A stretch of DNA of 64,000 nt from Cordylochernes scorpioides (lineage: Eukaryota > Arthropoda > Arachnida > Pseudoscorpiones > Chernetidae). Position 1 is the stretch's first letter; every line of letters begins with the position of its first letter. The stretch covers positions 72,755,171 through 72,819,170 of the forward strand of contig CP092871.1 in assembly GCA_030710605.1 (NCBI GenBank), read 5' to 3'. Shown one piece after another: positions 32,892 through 44,768 of the stretch. Below the pieces are notes generated by a model. It was not told where the DNA came from, made no database searches, and saw only the letters and a list, made by a program, of their open reading frames with translations. The position numbers were made by a program, and so were the translations under genes.

Positions 32892-33642
32892 TGTGATATC
32901 TTGGGACCTCTGGGACCAGTGTTACCTGATGCTAGACGAACCTCGATGTCAACTCTACCGTGCAGTCGTGGTGGAAGGCGACACAGCTGGGCCAAAGGTG
33001 AAATAAACAAACAGAGATTCCACTAAAAGCGTCTGACGTCAAGAAGGAATGGGATGAGGAGAGAGGGAGATCTTTAGAGCAAGTGTTACCTTGTTGAGAG
33101 CCAAGCGTAGACTGCCTAACCTAGGTTCTCGATTTAACACCAAGACCTTTCTTCTTTCTAATTGGTTGACCTATTTAGGTGATTCTTTCCCAATTGGCGG
33201 GACCATGCCACGTGGCCGCTGGCTATTGGTTGACCTACTTAGGTCTTGTCTCCTAATTGGTAGGAATATGTCTTTTGTCGGAAGATATATCCGGTCTTGG
33301 CCAGGAAGTACTGGGCGTTAAACTTAGCTTTTATGGTTTCCGCGATCGTAAAATTGACTATAAATTTATTAATAGTGGTTTTAACTTTAAGCTTCTTTGC
33401 TAGGCCTTACTTCTACTATAACCTAAGCCTGATTTGTTTAACCTTAACTTTCTCCTGTTAGTCTCCATTCCTTCTATCTGTACAGTTGCGATACTTTATT
33501 AGATTCTTACGCGGTACAGATTGATGTTAGTTGAGGCTTTCTATGTGCAGTACATAAGAAGTTATATACAGTCATGGGGTGGAACATGTGGTAGTAGATA
33601 TCTAGACTATTTACAACAATTCCATGGTCTTAAATCATCACA
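32892..33642 (-). repeat. Gypsy-type element, LTR (left, 751 bp)
   Basis: TGTGATATCTTGGG...AAATCATCACA. It equals 37767-38518 except for one T in a T-run (near 33443). Flanked by TATA (32888-32891), matching TATA at 38519-38522. Read on the minus strand this is the 3' LTR. Confidence 0.92.
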
Positions 33643-35834
33643 GATGGCCCCGGATGTGAGAGGGTTCATATGGAGGGATTTAAGAGAGCGGAATAGGAAG
33701 ACTGTTATTAAGGAAGTAATTTTTTTAAAAATTAATTAAAGTGAGTTGGTATATAACATGGGGTTGATTTCTGTATATCCATAAGAGATAATAAAGCATA
33801 AAAAACTAATATTAAACATACAAGTAAAAATAAAAATATGAATAAAATATTTAATAGAGAGCATATAATGATGATAGGTAAAAATAAAAACGATTGGATG
33901 GGAAAATCATGATCTCTTCGTGATGGGCGTTAGAAAGGGTTGAGGGGTTAGTTATTACTTGGTTGAGGCAATGTCACTTTGACTCAAGTCCCAAACCATT
34001 TAATGTGCACGGCGCGGAAAACCTAGGCCATGTTTCACATGTAAATTTAAGGACCGAATAAAGTTACAGTACCACAATCGAATAGTAAGATAAGGGTGAT
34101 TGTTATGGGTTTTAATAATTAGTCGTTAAGACGTACGCATGCAGGATAAATGAGGGCGAAGATCAGTGACCAGAAATCAAAGTTTTAATTGGAGTCGTCA
34201 GGGGCTTAGCGAGAAAAAGAGTAAAATAAAAAAAAAATGTGCCAGCGTGTGGCATGAGAGTGCCCTGGAATATATAAAAAAAATACAATTTGCACGTATC
34301 CAAGCCAGAAGTAGGGATAGGTAAATCTGGGGGACGGTGTGTCAAGATTGTTAATTACGAAATCAAAGTAGGTCAAGTCTAGCCTGCGAAGGAGTTAAAA
34401 GTTCCTGCGGAAAAGGGTTAGTATTTATTAAGAAGTAACCTTTAAAGTGGTTGTTTAAGAGGTTATTGAAGATTGCCCTGTTTTTAGATCATGATTTTTA
34501 GTTTGATTATAAAAGAATATATCATTGAGATGTGAAATTGCGAACTTAAGGCTTTGCATATAGCGTTAAAGGATTTAAAAAATCGAAAATAGAATTGCGA
34601 AGTTAAATGCAAAGTAATCTTTAAAAAAAGTAAAAATAGTGATGATATGATACAAAGATTAACACACTACAGCAGTATATAAGGGGTAATAGAATATTAA
34701 ATGAAAATTAATAATGAGCAATAATATACTCGATAGCATTGACATGGTAGCGGAAGATGAAACAATGTAAATAACATCTAATTTATAAAGTGAGAAAAAA
34801 TATAAAATGACAAAAGGCAAATTAGTGATATAAACATGAAATATAAACTTGAGATTATTAGATATGAAAGATAAAATATAAAGTTGATTATAGAATAGAG
34901 TCATAAAGCAAAGGTAAATAAGTTTTGGTAAAGAAAAATAAAATAAAATGACAATAATCTAAACTGATTGGTTGACGTTAAAAAAAAACAATTATAAGAG
35001 CTATATAATGATTATATACAAGATTATTAAAATGAAAAATTTTAAAAAATGTTCATCGAGAAAGAAGAGCAAGTAAGATTATACATAGAAATTATATATC
35101 GTTAAAGAATGAAAAGTTGTAGGCCAAATGTAATGTTCCTGTTTTTTAGGATGGGTGGAGAGAGCTTTAAATTGTCCTCGATCGCGATATCTTTGGTCTT
35201 GTTGGCCTAAGTTGTTCTAACTTATCGAATTTGTTTTAAGTTTGGTGCGACTCGTGGATCACATTGTTTCCAACTGTGAAACTTACTGAGTCCTAATGTT
35301 GTCGATTTTTTGTTCCCTGCGCCACGTTTAGGTGAAAACGTGATTCTTCCTAAAGCGGCATTTATTCTGTGTGTGCAGGAGAAACACGGCGATCTATTCT
35401 AACCGATAAAGGGTTGTTGTTGTTGTTGTTGTTTTTTTTTAAACTTATGTGGGTGTGTGTGATTTTTAGGTAAAATGTTGTCCTTGGTTCTAAGTGTCGA
35501 TGTTAAGTGGACAAGTTAATCGAGGGCGAGAGAATGTTAGTGAACAGATTTGTTAGTAAATGTACGCACTAATGTTTAATTTAATAGGTAGCGAAAATCC
35601 ATTAGAGTGACATCGGGGTGGCGACGGGCCGTAACAAGATGTCGGCTATTTGTTTGTCCATCTCCCCTCGAATTTATTATTAGCGAGTTCCGGCGCTGGC
35701 GGGCATATTTATTTGGGTCAGAGGCCCTTTGTGGGGGCAGCTTGCTTGGTGGTTGTCTCCCACTTTTGTAAACGCGGTTTTCTGATGACCATGAATTAGT
35801 GACATTGGGTATGCTAATTCGGACTACGCTCGGA

Positions 35835-35970
35835 GTTTTTATTTCTATAATTGTAAACGCAAAAGCGTTTTGATTTGTCACGTTTGGTGACAAGCGTAAT
35901 AGGATTGATATAGGGAGATACAGAAGTTGTAATTATCCTGTGTTCAAGCATTTGTTCGATTTGTGTTTGT
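35835..35970 (-). pseudogene. Gypsy RT N-terminal remnant
   Basis: The minus strand reads QIEQMLEHRIITTSVSPYIN then PITLVTKRDKSKRFCVYNYR. This is the conserved Gypsy RT entry (GII.PS.SPy.SP, V.KKDG..RFCvDYR) with the catalytic-side DYR changed to NYR. The frame then decays. Confidence 0.75.
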
Positions 35971-36799
35971 ATTTCGAAAATTCGGATATTGTATCTGTTG
36001 ATATTAAATCGAATGGTTTTTGGCGGACTTAGTAAAAATGTTATTCATTGATATCGGGTTAGACTTGAGTGAAATTGCGACTATCTACGTGGACAATGTG
36101 TGGTTAAATGTGTCACAGGCGTGATGAAGGCGTCTTTGGCCTGAAAAGTTAAGAGTTTTGTGGTGTAGCGCTGTGACACGAAGCGAAAAAATTGTAAATG
36201 AAAAGGTGTCACGTGAAGTCTTTGTTTGATACAAAATCTAACCTGTTACACTAAGAATAACAAATTTACTAAAGTCATGGGTGCTAGTTGTATGAACATA
36301 ACGATAATTTTTATATTGTTAGTGGATATGACACGTTTAATGTGAGAAAAAAAAAGATTGTGTGTGTTTCGTAGGGCGACGTTAGGGAGCTTGTGTGGCT
36401 CGACATTGGGTGTGAAGTCGCGCATTGAAAATTGTTGCCAATTAGAAAAAGTGATGTGAGAGGGTGTTGTTTATTTTGTTTAGAGTGATTTGTCGATATT
36501 TAAATATGCATGTAAAAGGAAGGAGTGTAGTTATGTGGGAATTTAACGATTGGAATAGTTTTGGAAGGCTGTGACTTAGGTTATTTCTGTCTAAAGCTAT
36601 GAAAGAAAAGGACATAGGGGCGTTGAAAATGGGATTAGGAACATTACAATAAGATTAAATAAGAGTGTTGAAGTTCACCACGTGTGAGCAACCCGTTCCA
36701 GGAGGGGAAGATTTAGTAAATGGGACAGTTGTATTAACCTGTCCATGGGACACGTGTTGCTTGCACGAGGTGAATTGGTACAAGGTAGTTGGTAGAAGT

Positions 36800-37105
36800 A
36801 CATTATCTTGATACAGGAGTAGCTGAGTACAGTTTATAATTAGTAGAAATCTTTTTATGGAATTAAGGAATAAAATGACAAAAGGCAATGGTGTATCGAT
36901 TATATGGAATTTTAGATTCTGCGTTATGTTACTTATTTTTAAGATCAAAAAAGATATAATCTATGGTGAAAATATTGTTAGCTATGGCATTAATAGTTAA
37001 GTTAAATGGATGGACAGGTATTTTTCTTTTATAAACTGATTTCTATTATTTTAAAAGTATTCTGCCTAATTATAGCGATAGATGCGCCTGTATCAAGTAG
37101 TAGAG
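36800..37105 (-). pseudogene. Retroviral-type aspartic protease remnant
   Basis: LLDTGASIAIIRQNTFK (about 37050-37100) is the flap-bearing active-site motif (D-T-G-A). PLPFVILFLNSIKRFLL + IINCTQLLL (about 36810-36890) resembles the protease C-terminal strand before RT. The interval contains stops. Confidence 0.7.
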
Positions 37106-37278
37106 TAGGTTTACATTATTGGATAGTTCAGCTCGAACGAGCAATTGTTCCACAAAAATTATAGAAGGAGAAACCTACTGTTGTGCTGTCTTGTATGTCG
37201 GAACAGTCCTGGTCTTGTGCCATGGTTGGAGGTTCATTGGGACAGTTAAGAGTTCACTGCTTGCGCTGGGCTCGTGGT

Positions 37279-37686
37279 TTAGAGATGGTCGGGGGAGCAG
37301 GTAACATACGCTCGCGTGTTGGTAATTCGGAGGGGTGCTTGCAGGAGGTTTGCTGGCTTTCTCAGTCTTGTAGAGTATTGTAGTTGGGCCCGATCTGCTT
37401 GGGCGTCGTAGTTGGTGAAGAAGCTCTGCGCCTCGTACGAACCATCGTAGCGATTCCACCTCTCGCGATGTCCGGTCACGGCAGAAAGCTGATGTAGCGT
37501 CGTCGTCAACCTCCCTAGGACATCTGACACCGGCGGCGGGGGCGTGACGTCTTCCTGGCTGGGGACAATTTCCTGCGTCCTACCGAGGGTGGTTTCTTTC
37601 TTTGGAAAAGTGGTGCTTTCTCCACTTTCGTAGTCGGTCTCGGTCTTCATGGGCTCCTTTGAATCCTCCTCTCTTCCCTGTTCCAT
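37279..37686 (-). CDS. Gypsy-type Gag N-terminal part (135 aa)
   Basis: The ORF starts MEQGREEDSKEP 80 bp inside the right (5') LTR, a normal Gag position. Residues about 75-115 read RYDGSYEAQSFFTNYDAQAD, like the start of the Gypsy Gag capsid domain. The C-terminal half is lost or shifted; downstream minus-strand sequence leads to the protease remnant. It is better coding quality than the rest of the interior. Confidence 0.6.
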   Translation of the reverse strand: MEQGREEDSKEPMKTETDYESGESTTFPKKETTLGRTQEIVPSQEDVTPPPPVSDVLGRLTTTLHQLSAVTGHRERWNRYDGSYEAQSFFTNYDAQADRAQLQYSTRLRKPANLLQAPLRITNTRAYVTCSPDHL

Positions 37687-37766
37687 CTTTCTGTACAGAG
37701 AGTGGTCTACTTGCTTACTTGTACCTTGGCGTCCACTATCCTGTCGACTCTTCGGACGGGGGAGTC

Positions 37767-38518
37767 TGTGATATCTTGGGACCTCTGGGACCAGTGTTAC
37801 CTGATGCTAGACGAACCTCGATGTCAACTCTACCGTGCAGTCGTGGTGGAAGGCGACACAGCTGGGCCAAAGGTGAAATAAACAAACAGAGATTCCACTA
37901 AAAGCGTCTGACGTCAAGAAGGAATGGGATGAGGAGAGAGGGAGATCTTTAGAGCAAGTGTTACCTTGTTGAGAGCCAAGCGTAGACTGCCTAACCTAGG
38001 TTCTCGATTTAACACCAAGACCTTTCTTCTTTCTAATTGGTTGACCTATTTAGGTGATTCTTTCCCAATTGGCGGGACCATGCCACGTGGCCGCTGGCTA
38101 TTGGTTGACCTACTTAGGTCTTGTCTCCTAATTGGTAGGAATATGTCTTTTGTCGGAAGATATATCCGGTCTTGGCCAGGAAGTACTGGGCGTTAAACTT
38201 AGCTTTTATGGTTTCCGCGATCGTAAAATTGACTATAAATTTATTAATAGTGGTTTTAACTTTAAGCTTCTTTGCTAGGCCTTACTTCTACTATAACCTA
38301 AGCCTGATTTGTTTTAACCTTAACTTTCTCCTGTTAGTCTCCATTCCTTCTATCTGTACAGTTGCGATACTTTATTAGATTCTTACGCGGTACAGATTGA
38401 TGTTAGTTGAGGCTTTCTATGTGCAGTACATAAGAAGTTATATACAGTCATGGGGTGGAACATGTGGTAGTAGATATCTAGACTATTTACAACAATTCCA
38501 TGGTCTTAAATCATCACA
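37767..38518 (-). repeat. Gypsy-type element, LTR (right, 752 bp)
   Basis: Same as 32892-33642 apart from one extra T; followed by TSD TATA. Read on the minus strand it is the 5' LTR. It contains CTGTATATAACTTC (TATA-like) and TCTAATAAAG (poly-A-like signal) about 80 bp apart in that orientation. Confidence 0.92.
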
Positions 38519-38681
38519 TATACATTCACATAATTGTAATTTTTTCTTCATTCTAAAAAATAGACCCATCCATCAACCGAGAAGTATATGAAAAACTGAT
38601 AGTATATATAAAAAAATATCTGAAAAACAATATATATATATATATATATAAATGGTCAGGTGTTGATGTCCCACGCATCAC

Positions 38682-39178
38682 GCTGATCAAATATATTTTA
38701 TTATATTTGACCGGGTCAGATATAAATGTGCTTCTTTCGGGTTCTTCACGAATGAATGTTTACTTGTGTTTTTTAAAATAAAATGTTAATTATTATGATT
38801 ATTAAAAATAAAAATTGCATACTATTTTGTGTCAGAATATTGATAACAGTCCGAAACGCGTCCGTGGTGATTTTTTAATTTATTTATTAAGAAATTGGGT
38901 TGGTCAAATATTTTGGGAACAAGTAAAATCAACGTTTAGTTTATTTTTGTTCTACCAGATGGTGCTCTGCCATCTAAAATGCTCATGTGTACGGTTAAGA
39001 AATGCCATTTTGGTTTTTAATAAAAAAATATATTTTATTATATTTGACCGGGTCAGATATAAATGTGCTTCTTTCGGGTTCTTAACGAATGAATGTTTAC
39101 TTGTGTTTTTTAAAATAAAATGTTAATTATTATGATTATTAAAAATAAAAATTGCATACTATTTTGTGTCAGAATATA
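38682..39178. repeat. Pair of ~150-bp direct repeats, 337-bp spacing
   Basis: 38682-38838 and 39019-39178 are nearly identical (one clear C/A difference in TTCTTCACG vs TTCTTAACG). Each runs from ATATATTTTATTATATTTGACC to TTTTGTGTCAGAATAT. The ~180-bp interval holds CCGAAACGCGTCCGTGGTG and no ORF. It could be a tiny LTR-like or pseudo-LTR pair, or a simple duplication. Confidence 0.7.
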
Positions 39179-39179
39179 T

Positions 39180-40320
39180 ATTACCTTGAATTCATATAAA
39201 CTTTTCAATAAAATCTTTACAATAAAAAAATAACGATACATCTTCATATGCTTTAATTCGAGAGGCCATATTTTTATTAAATAATTATTGTAAATGTCAT
39301 TGTAAGTATTATACATTGTAGATATATTTCAATGTTTTATAAATTAACAATAAATAAAGAGATAGAATATGTAGAATTAACATTTAAAAAAAAATCGATT
39401 AAAAAAAGCTTAATATATTTTTTCGAGAAATGATACTTTATTAATTTATTATTAATAAAAGAGCTGAAAATAACTTTTTTTATGTAAGAATGTTTAAAAC
39501 AAAATAAATATATTATTTTATATCTATATATATTATTAAATTATTATAAAAATTCCAGATATTTTTATATTATTACTAATAGTAAATATATATTTTAAAA
39601 AGTATTTTAGCGAAGAAAAAAGAGAGATAGAGAGAGAGAAAAGTTGCACTAAAATCATCACCAAAATATCACTGATTTTATCTACGAGATAAAAAAAGGA
39701 ACAAAATGAGAGCTCTGGAAAATATAAAGACTTGTTCCAATAGATCTCAAACAAAGTTTAATTTAAAAGATGCTTCTTTTGGGAGAAAGTTTTTAACACC
39801 TAAATGGTTTTAGGCGTGTTGTTGTTTTTGTACTTGGGATTTCTTCATTGTGGCTTTTCCTCCTCCACTTTAATATATCAATCATTGGTGGAGATTCTGT
39901 TTTATATCGAATCAATATTGATTGATTGGTTTTATTGAGGATATATGGGTTTTAAGTATTGTTTGGTGGTTTTAGTGTGTGTGTGTGTGATAGAATTTTT
40001 CTATCTGAGATGGTTTAAAAATGATGGATATTCTGGTCTCTCTCCTGGAGGTGGTCCTTCTTTGGAGGTTGGGTTATATTGGAATAAATAATTTTTTGTA
40101 AAAATGGTTGCTTGGTCAGGTGTTCAATTATGGAAGTTTTCGTATGTACATCAAATGTGTGTGTCAGGTAACTCATGTGGAGCAAGGGATGTTAGAATTC
40201 ACATAGATGGCTACTGAAGGCCACTTTTGAATCGTCTAACGAATCGGAAAATTTAATACGCGTATCATATTTGAAGACTATAAAGTACACTATATCTAAT
40301 AAGTCACCGATTGTTTCCTT
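39180..40320. other. AT-rich region, no gene seen
   Basis: Includes a (GA)n run near 39620-39640 and a (GT)n run near 39977. Nothing else is recognised. Confidence 0.4.
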
Positions 40321-40326
40321 AATATC

Positions 40327-41107
40327 CACTCATGGACAAAAATTAAGGAAGTTGTACCTTTTAGCATGTATATCGGGATTCAGACAATAACTCTGTAAGA
40401 TATTACAGTGACCTTTATTGAAGACACACGAGATAACCAATATACACTCGTGGACAAAACTTAAGGAAGTTGTACCTTTCAGCATGTATATCGTGATTCA
40501 GACAATAACTCTGAAAGATATTACAGTGACCTTTATTGAATATACATGAGATAATCAATATATATTCATGGACAAACTTAAGGAAGTTATACCTTTCAGC
40601 ATTTATATCGTGATTCAGACAATAACTCTGAAAGATATTACAGCGACCTTTATTGAAGACACACGAGATAACCAATATCCACTTATGGACAAAACTTAAG
40701 GAAGTTGTACTTTTTAGCATTTATATCGTGATTCAGACAATAACTCTGAAATATATTACAGCGACCTTTATTGAAGACACAGGAGATAACCAATATACAC
40801 TCATGGACAAACTTAAGGAAGTTGTACCTTTTAGCATGTATATCGAGATTCAGACAATAACTCTGAAATATATTACAGCGACCTTTATTGAAGATACATG
40901 AGATAACCAATATACACTCATGGACAAAACTTAAGGAAGTTGTACCTTTTAGCATGTATATCGGGATTCAGACAAAAAAACTCTGAAAGATATTACAGTG
41001 ACCTTTATTGAAGATACATGAGATAACCAATATACACTCATGGACAAAACTTAAGGAAGTTGTACCTTTTAGCATGTATATCTGGATTCAGACAATAACT
41101 CTGAAAG
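40327..41107. repeat. 118-bp satellite array A (MITE-derived)
   Basis: About 6.6 direct units of 118 bp (unit starts at 40327, 40445, ...). Each unit runs from CACTCATGGACAAAACTTAA to ACGAGATAACCAATATA. The unit equals the first half of the MITE at 8763-8985, including its TIR. Long minus-strand ORFs across units are by-products of the repeat. Confidence 0.93.
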
Positions 41108-41880
41108 ACACACACACAAAGCCTTTATAAGGGACTTGCCCCATACAGATTCTCCCAATTGGGTAAGGTAATAATCATCTTGTGTTATTTACATAGAAAT
41201 TGAACTGGCTTTACTCTTCGTCTCAAAGTCATTCACTTGTTGACTGGTCCTTACATAATGATGATCTAAAACATTTATAGTAAGCTATACCTTAGATTTG
41301 TTTTCTGATATTTTTGAAAGCAATACGTAGGGTGAAGTGTTGGTACATTTAATTTGTTGATATAGGGCCTTCCTCTCTGCATCAAGGGTACAATTAAGCA
41401 GGTAATGGGGGAGTTCTTCAGTAATTTCCTTGTCACACAGTGTACATATTAGGGTTTTGGCCTCAAACGTCAGAACGTGTTTTTTTTTTGAAGACTGTAA
41501 ATAGTATTCCCGATTGAGCTATACATCGTTTGACTGGTAAAGGGAAATCATCGGTTAGGTAGCATTATGTTTCTATTGACGTATGGAAATTTTTATAATG
41601 TGGATAAAGTTTTGAATTTCTTATTCTTGATTGGTCTTCTTGTATCGATTGATCTGACATTGTCCTAATAATCAAAGGAATATAACTTTGCACTAAATTG
41701 TGATCAGAGAATCCGATAAGCCATGAGAAACCGGTGTTATTTAATGTATTTGTTAAACACTTTGTAAATCCAATAATGCCAATATTTAAATCATTTGGTG
41801 AAAGTGAATCGTGGTAACCTAACTCTTTGTAAGTAAAATTCTAACTGGATAACCAATAAATGAATTACATTAAATAGTTG
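41108..41880 (-). pseudogene. LINE 3'-end fragment in duplication block A
   Basis: Minus-strand coding remnants match the better copy at 52398-53130 (IGFTKCLTNTLNNTGFSWL region). The element ends in AATAAAGGC-like sequence and a (TGTG)n tail that abuts the satellite. Several stops. Confidence 0.65.
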
Positions 41881-42025
41881 AGAAAAATTAAAATATAATT
41901 CTTTTATTAACTTTAACTACGAGCTTTCGCTCTACAACAGGCAGAATGTGAGAGCAAACGTGGGAGGGAGCTATCTATGTTATTCACTATAATAACAATT
42001 ATGGAACAGTTCCATGATATATATA

Positions 42026-44182
42026 TAAGGTATGTCCCATAAGTTCCCGGACTGGGTCTATAAAAAAGGCAAGATATTAAAAAAAAAAAAAAAAAACTTT
42101 TCAAAGTAATCCCCCCTTGCTTCAACGCACCAGCGCCATCGTTTCTCCCAATTGTCGAAACAGTTTTTTATAAGCCTCTTTTAGAATGCTCTTCAAGGCC
42201 ATCAGCGATTTTTCTATTTTGTCATCCCTGGTGTCAAAATGTCTTCTTTTTAGAACTGCTTTAAGTTTGAGGAACAGGAAAAAGTCATTTGGTGCGATGT
42301 CTGGAGAATAGGGTGGTTGAGGAAGGATTTGTGTCCTGTTTTTCGCCAAAAACCTGTCACCAAGTGCGTTGTGTGAGGGCAGGCATTGTCATGGGGTAGG
42401 ATCCAGTCACCATTAGTCCATTTTTCTGGCCCTTTTTTCGAATCGCTTCCCTTAGACAGCGAAAAATGCCCAAATACATTTCCTTAATAACTGTTTGGCC
42501 TGCAGGAAGATACTCGTGATGAACAATGCCCTTGTTATCCTAAAAAGCGACCAGCAACACCTTGTTTCTGGATTTCAATATCCTGGATTCTTTGGGTCTA
42601 GACTCACCCTGACCTCTCCACTCGGCAGATTGACGTTTGGCTTCAGGGTCATAGCCATAGACCCATGTTTCGTCGCCTGTGATTATCTTGTCTTTCCATT
42701 CCGGATCCGTTCTTGTCATTTCCAACATGTCCTCACAGGTTGCAAGCCGACACAGTTTTTGCTCATTAGTGAGGAATCTTGGGATGACTTTTGCAGGAGT
42801 CTTTTTGAGCTTCAAATCTTCGGTTACGATCCTTCCAATTGTTGTTTTAGAGATGCCTGTGTCTTGCTCTAGCTCCAGCAAAGTGGTTCGAAGATTTTCT
42901 TTTATCAAATCGGTGATTTTTTGAACATTTTCATCAGTCTTTTGAAATTTTGGGCGTCCTTGACGAGGATCATCTTCAATGGAAATTCTGCCAGCTTTAA
43001 ATCTAGAATGCCATTCAAAAACAGTTGTTCTCTTTGGGGCGTCATTGGGGAATGCTTTATTAACAACAACAACAACAACAAAAAGCCTTTATTTAGGGTC
43101 ACTGACCCTTTACAGGATTCACCAGAGGTATGCATAAGAACAAAGCAGTGAGACAAAGGAAACAACGTTATAGACAGAAGAAAAATTAAAAAAAAATAGA
43201 AGAAAAAAAAAAAACAAGAAAGAGAAAGAGGGAAGCAAGAAAAACAACACAAAAAGAGTAGCAGTAAGAAAGTGAGGAGTGAGTCTCACTTGGCCTTCTT
43301 CTGAGATATGGACTTGTGGAAACCATAAAACGCCGTAGAAATATACTTATTCTGGGTCATATTGTCAATTATTGATGGAAGTGAAGCACAGAGTTGCTCA
43401 GTTTTGAGCATAAGGGTTCTTCTTTCTTCTTTCAGAGCAGAGCAATCAAAAATATAGTGAGTGATTTCATTTTTTAGTTTTGAATTACAGAAGGTACAAA
43501 TCGGGTCCCTACCGCAGAGCACTTGTGCGAGTAGTCTTACAACCGGGAAAGGAAAATCCCCTAAAAGGTATCCCTCCGTCAAGAAAGATATGTAAATGTC
43601 TTTGTAGTGAGAGTATAGCTTAGATTTATATATTATTGTAAGGTCGTTTTGTATAGATTGGTCTGCCGCTGTTTTTAAGAGCCCTGTAATCGCGCTCCTC
43701 AGCGTTTCAGGATCATCACAGGAAACAAGTGCAGGGGATCAATTATTGTTAAGCAGATTGGTGAGATTTTTAATGAAGCCGATGGGTGTGCTCGAAAGCA
43801 TTAGACAGTTCCCGTGTTCTATTAAAACATATACGCGGCAATCTGTCACTGCTCATATTCAACACCCGCAGCCAATACTTCAGGGTTAATTTTAAGAAAT
43901 GCTTTATTAAGCATTTCAGAAATTTCGGTTGCTGACATTTGAAGTTTCACACAAAAATATGTCCAAATCCTCTGCTTCAATTTTTGTTCCATCGTAAAAT
44001 CGCCGCAGCGCTAGGTGTAACCTTTAAATAAATTAGAATGACCTTGGCGCGCGTGCACGTACCGCCTCGATAGTGATACCACCGTGTTGCCAGATATTTT
44101 TTATATAATAAACAGTCAAATTTATTTACATTTTTCATTTTTTTTTATGGAGCCAGTCTGGGAACTTATGGGACATACCTTG
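42026..44182 (-). mobile_element. Mariner transposon A with nested LINE
   Basis: TIRs (C/T)AAGGTATGTCCCATAAGTTCCC at both ends, flanked by TA (42024-42025, 44183-44184). Removing the 836-bp LINE leaves ~1.3 kb, the standard mariner size. Transposase remnants on the minus strand: start MEQKLKQRIWTYF (43993 down); helix-turn-helix region TTLLELEQDTGISKTTIGRI; ITGDETWVYGYDPE (first catalytic Asp); HDNACPHT (second Asp); and YSPDIAPNDFFLF (third Asp). A TAG after KVLLVAF (about 42538) and the LINE insertion make it inactive. It relocated by cut-and-paste when active. Confidence 0.92.
43063..43898 (-). mobile_element. LINE 3' fragment inside mariner A
   Basis: Flanked by a 12-bp TSD AATGCTTTATTA (43051-43062 and 43899-43910). 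The minus strand codes an ORF2 C-terminus, including IGFIKKLTNLLNNNGSPALV-like sequence and the Cys/His motif CTFCNSKLKNEITHYIFDC. Then come a 3' UTR and AATAAAGGC followed by (TTG)n. It is 5'-truncated, as usual for target-primed reverse transcription, with frame damage near 43523 and 43740. Confidence 0.88.
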
Positions 44183-44409
44183 TATATATGTTGTGTAAAA
44201 AAATAATAAATACAATATATAGATTCCTTCCATTTTCTCTTAATAACCTTTTTTTAACATTTGAAGGGCGAGGGCTCGAAAGCTTGTGGTTAAATTTAGG
44301 AAAATATATTTCATATAACCAATATATGATATATATCATCAAGGATGTCTTTAAATTAATAGAAATTAGCTTTTAATTTCCAACCAACACACTGATACTT
44401 ATACCTAAA

Positions 44410-44768
44410 CTAGCCGAATGACCCGGGCAACGCCCGTGTTTTACCCGATTGAATGTTTTGATTCAAATACTATTTGTTACAATTATAAATTGGCGCCTTA
44501 GATAAATGCATATTTTATTTAATAATTATAGCCTATGTGCTTTATCTGTCTATGTACTGTTGGCTTCCGTAGGCGTCTCTTACTGGGAAAAAGAAAGAGA
44601 GGATTCCATTTGGTTATTAACTAATATATGCATTTATTTAAGGAGCGACCCGCTCCAACACAAAGGTGGCGTGATCGTAGCCGACCAATAGGAGGGCGCC
44701 ATTCCAAAAAAAAAAAAAAAGCAAACCGTGACAGAGGCCACGTATGACGCTCGTAACTGTATATAGAA
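44410..44768 (-). mobile_element. Non-autonomous Helitron (359 bp), proven by empty site
   Basis: Absent from block B, where CCTAAA joins TACCCATATGG directly (about 58868). In block A the element lies exactly between A and T, without target duplication. The 3' end has hairpin ACGGGCGTTGCCCGG then GTCATTCGGCTAG; the 5' end is TTCTATATACAG. It shares both termini with 15453-16113 but lacks its tRNA modules, having instead a GC-rich segment at 44640-44700. Confidence 0.85.

Larger units (their letters stand above)
33643..37766 (-). mobile_element. Decayed Gypsy-type internal region
   Basis: Direction is fixed by coding remnants on the minus strand: Gag (37279-37686), protease (about 36800-37105) and an RT start (35835-35970). 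The rest (33643-35800) is AT-rich with many stops; 35576-35893 holds an open frame of unclear content. I found no integrase or RNase H. No textbook primer-binding site lies next to the 5' (right) LTR. On the opposite strand a TGG-starting sequence after 33642 and a GGGGGAG tract before 37767 imitate a PBS and polypurine tract. Confidence 0.75.

Noticed and set aside
33643-37766. Plus-strand orientation of the Gypsy-type element based on TGG-like PBS after 33642 and GGGGGAG before 37767
   Set aside because: Gag, protease and RT remnants all lie on the minus strand, so the plus-strand signals are taken as coincidence.
38671-38870. A hammerhead ribozyme made from CATCACG-CTGATCA and CCGAAACGCGTC
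   Set aside because: G8 of the core is replaced by C (CTGATCA) and no stem II can be drawn; only stem I and GAAA/GTC fit.
40415-40955. ORFs repeating LKFVHECILVISC-type peptides
   Set aside because: Frames through the 118-bp satellite; no start signal or independent support.
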